A DNA stretch of 64,000 nt from Paraburkholderia sp. UYCP14C (GTDB taxonomy: Bacteria > Pseudomonadota > Gammaproteobacteria > Burkholderiales > Burkholderiaceae): contig NZ_SELS01000011.1 of the NCBI RefSeq assembly GCF_004197395.1, positions 1-64,000 on the forward strand. Reading direction: 5' to 3'. A program made the position numbers and the translations under genes. The notes under the pieces were generated by a model. It saw only the letters and a program-made list of their open reading frames with translations, made no database searches and was not told the DNA's origin. The stretch's first letter is position 1. Every line of letters starts with the position of its first letter. Shown piece after piece: positions 63,701 to 64,000 of the stretch.

Positions 63701-64000
63701 GGCCCCGCCATGCAAGCAGGCCGCTGACGACGAGGCTGAACAGCAGGAACACGCCGACCAGTGTCGCCGTTACGTTGCGTGTCGCTTCGGCGCGCTGCTG
63801 GCGCAGGCGCAGCTCGACGTCGAGAAAATCGCCGAATTCGCGGCGGGTTTCGTCGAACTCGACCTTGCCGCGCCCCGCCGCGATCGCAGTCTCATAGTCC
63901 TGGTTGCGGCGGCGCGCGTCGATGATCTCTTCGGCGAAACGTCCCCAGCGCTGCTGCAGCGCTTCGATCTGCTTGAGCCGCTCGACCTGCGGCGGGTTGT
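60750..64000 (-). CDS. Hybrid histidine kinase with CHASE3-like, GAF and three receivers (partial)
   Basis: 1082 residues are visible and the frame continues off the right edge without a start, so the N-terminus is missing. A CHASE3-like periplasmic helical part is read from 63998 to about 63800 (QRWGRFAEEIIDARR), then a membrane helix (TLVGVFLLFSLVVSGLL). A GAF-like domain, a long Gln/Glu/Leu coiled coil, HisKA (His in FLANMSHELRTPLNSSL), HATPase (GSGLGLSISRELSRLLGG) and three receivers follow, with Asp in LLDVGLPDRSG, VVTDLALPDGTGY and LVLMDIMMPEMDG. It starts a four-gene signalling operon. Confidence 0.93.
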   Translation of the reverse strand, partial: NPPQVERLKQIEALQQRWGRFAEEIIDARRRNQDYETAIAAGRGKVEFDETRREFGDFLDVELRLRQQRAEATRNVTATLVGVFLLFSLVVSGLLAWRGRRELLDLSATYDDVLRRQAEQTALLEQQVWLRSGQRLLADKVVGQTNAPLVGRAMLEFLAQYLDALVAALYVRDRQSGTLRRIAAYGYSRDSEQTAGLTFEEGETLVGQAARSRRTLVLRDVPADYVRVMSATGSGAPRNLLILPIDNDGQVNGVVEMGFLREVTPRDEEFMELIRHSMGDFLEAALYRERLQDVLAETQQLNEELQVQQEELRVSNEGLEERGRALMESQRRLEAQQAELEQTNVQLEEYAQRLERQKSELLRAQSDLAANAERLEQSSRYKSEFLANMSHELRTPLNSSLILARLLQQNRSGNLTDEQVRYAETIHASNSDLLVLINDILDLSKVEAGQLTVEPETVSIEATLQSLEEMFRPIAATRQLRLAFDKLPGAPDAFVTDGQRLTQILRNLLSNAVKFTERGEVTLEVARVEDNLLRFDVRDSGIGIAADKLDLIFEAFQQADGSTSRQYGGSGLGLSISRELSRLLGGRITVASEVGKGSVFTLWLPLDARAAADSTVTSAAAINAVNPGTHATAPAPLLHTPLDAAPAAVISPANGLASRASPTASYEALLAGAAEPAVAPIADDRDNRTRAGRLIVAVEDDPPFAAILRDLVHELDFDFVHASDAASGLALVRDMRPAAVLLDVGLPDRSGLTVLEWLKNDPLTRHIPIHIVSATDHADKALHLGAIGYTLKPTARSTMEAAIRRLEARLQQRLKRVLVIEDDAPMRESIRALLQSENTEIVAVATLAEAFEQLSTLTFDCVVTDLALPDGTGYDLLERLAANSAHASLPVIVYTGRMLSDEEEHRLRRYSKSIIIKGAKSPERLLDEVTLFLHSVESSLAPEQQRMLRTVRQRDNAFEGRTILLAEDDVRNIFALSHVLEPLGAKLLIARNGREALDELENGPEVHLVLMDIMMPEMDGLTAMGEIRRNPRFAHLPIIALTAKAMANDRTRCLEAGADDYVSKPIDVDKLVALCRVWLRQR

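Overview
The window is GC-rich, densely coded chromosomal DNA from a betaproteobacterium, most likely a Paraburkholderia/Burkholderia relative. This rests on gene content and codon bias (a DUF4148-like tail, a DUF2783 gene behind an FAD monooxygenase, a CbiG-CobJ fusion, many LysR/GntR/AraC regulators), not on a marker gene. I see no rRNA, tRNA, CRISPR array, prophage or intact insertion sequence. All calls come from reading the sequence; no database was searched.

Layout. 0-10 kb: glutathione S-transferase; a membrane diguanylate cyclase translationally overlapped by a Q/T/A-rich membrane protein; a FUSC-type aromatic-acid exporter; a cupredoxin with a Tat-type metallophosphoesterase; a Tat-type aldo/keto reductase; a HAD hydrolase; an epoxide hydrolase; SurE. 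10-23 kb: a DUF4148-tailed exported protein, a LysR/SDR/pirin group, an EamA transporter, a large lipoprotein with a glycosidase-like barrel and PA14 domain, beta-carbonic anhydrase, DUF1488, a DHA2 drug exporter, and a secreted dienelactone-hydrolase-like enzyme coupled to an AraC-GyrI regulator.

23-32 kb: a divergent corrinoid-ring cluster. cobL-cbiD-cobK-cobM run leftward and cobG-cobH-cobI-cbiG/cobJ rightward from a shared promoter region that carries an 11-bp inverted repeat and a TATAAT box. Oxygen-dependent CobG is combined with CbiD and a CbiG domain, so this is the mixed type of pathway. Cobalt chelatase and late genes are not in the window. 32-36 kb holds an overlapping YhaN-like SMC ATPase and a YhaO/SbcD-like nuclease.

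36-50 kb: DUF445 protein, a small exported repeat protein, a formylglycine-generating enzyme with both catalytic cysteines, an AI-2E-type permease with a long C-terminal domain, then a GntR-controlled uptake and catabolic operon (MFS importer, AMDase-like enzyme, hydantoinase, hydantoin-racemase homologue lacking both catalytic cysteines). Two SDR-type genes and a MocR regulator follow. 50-57 kb: FAD monooxygenase plus DUF2783, and a LysR-linked set of aromatic aminotransferase, class II aldolase and ketopantoate-reductase homologue. 57-64 kb: a LuxR regulator and a four-gene signalling operon (hybrid kinase with three receiver domains, CheR, a receiver-less CheB, and a receiver-kinase). The first kinase runs off the right edge of the window.

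The best candidates for something undescribed are the Cys-less racemase/AMDase/hydantoinase operon (41.9-47.1 kb), the CheR/CheB signalling operon (58-64 kb) and the three-module lipoprotein glycosidase (15.3-17.7 kb).
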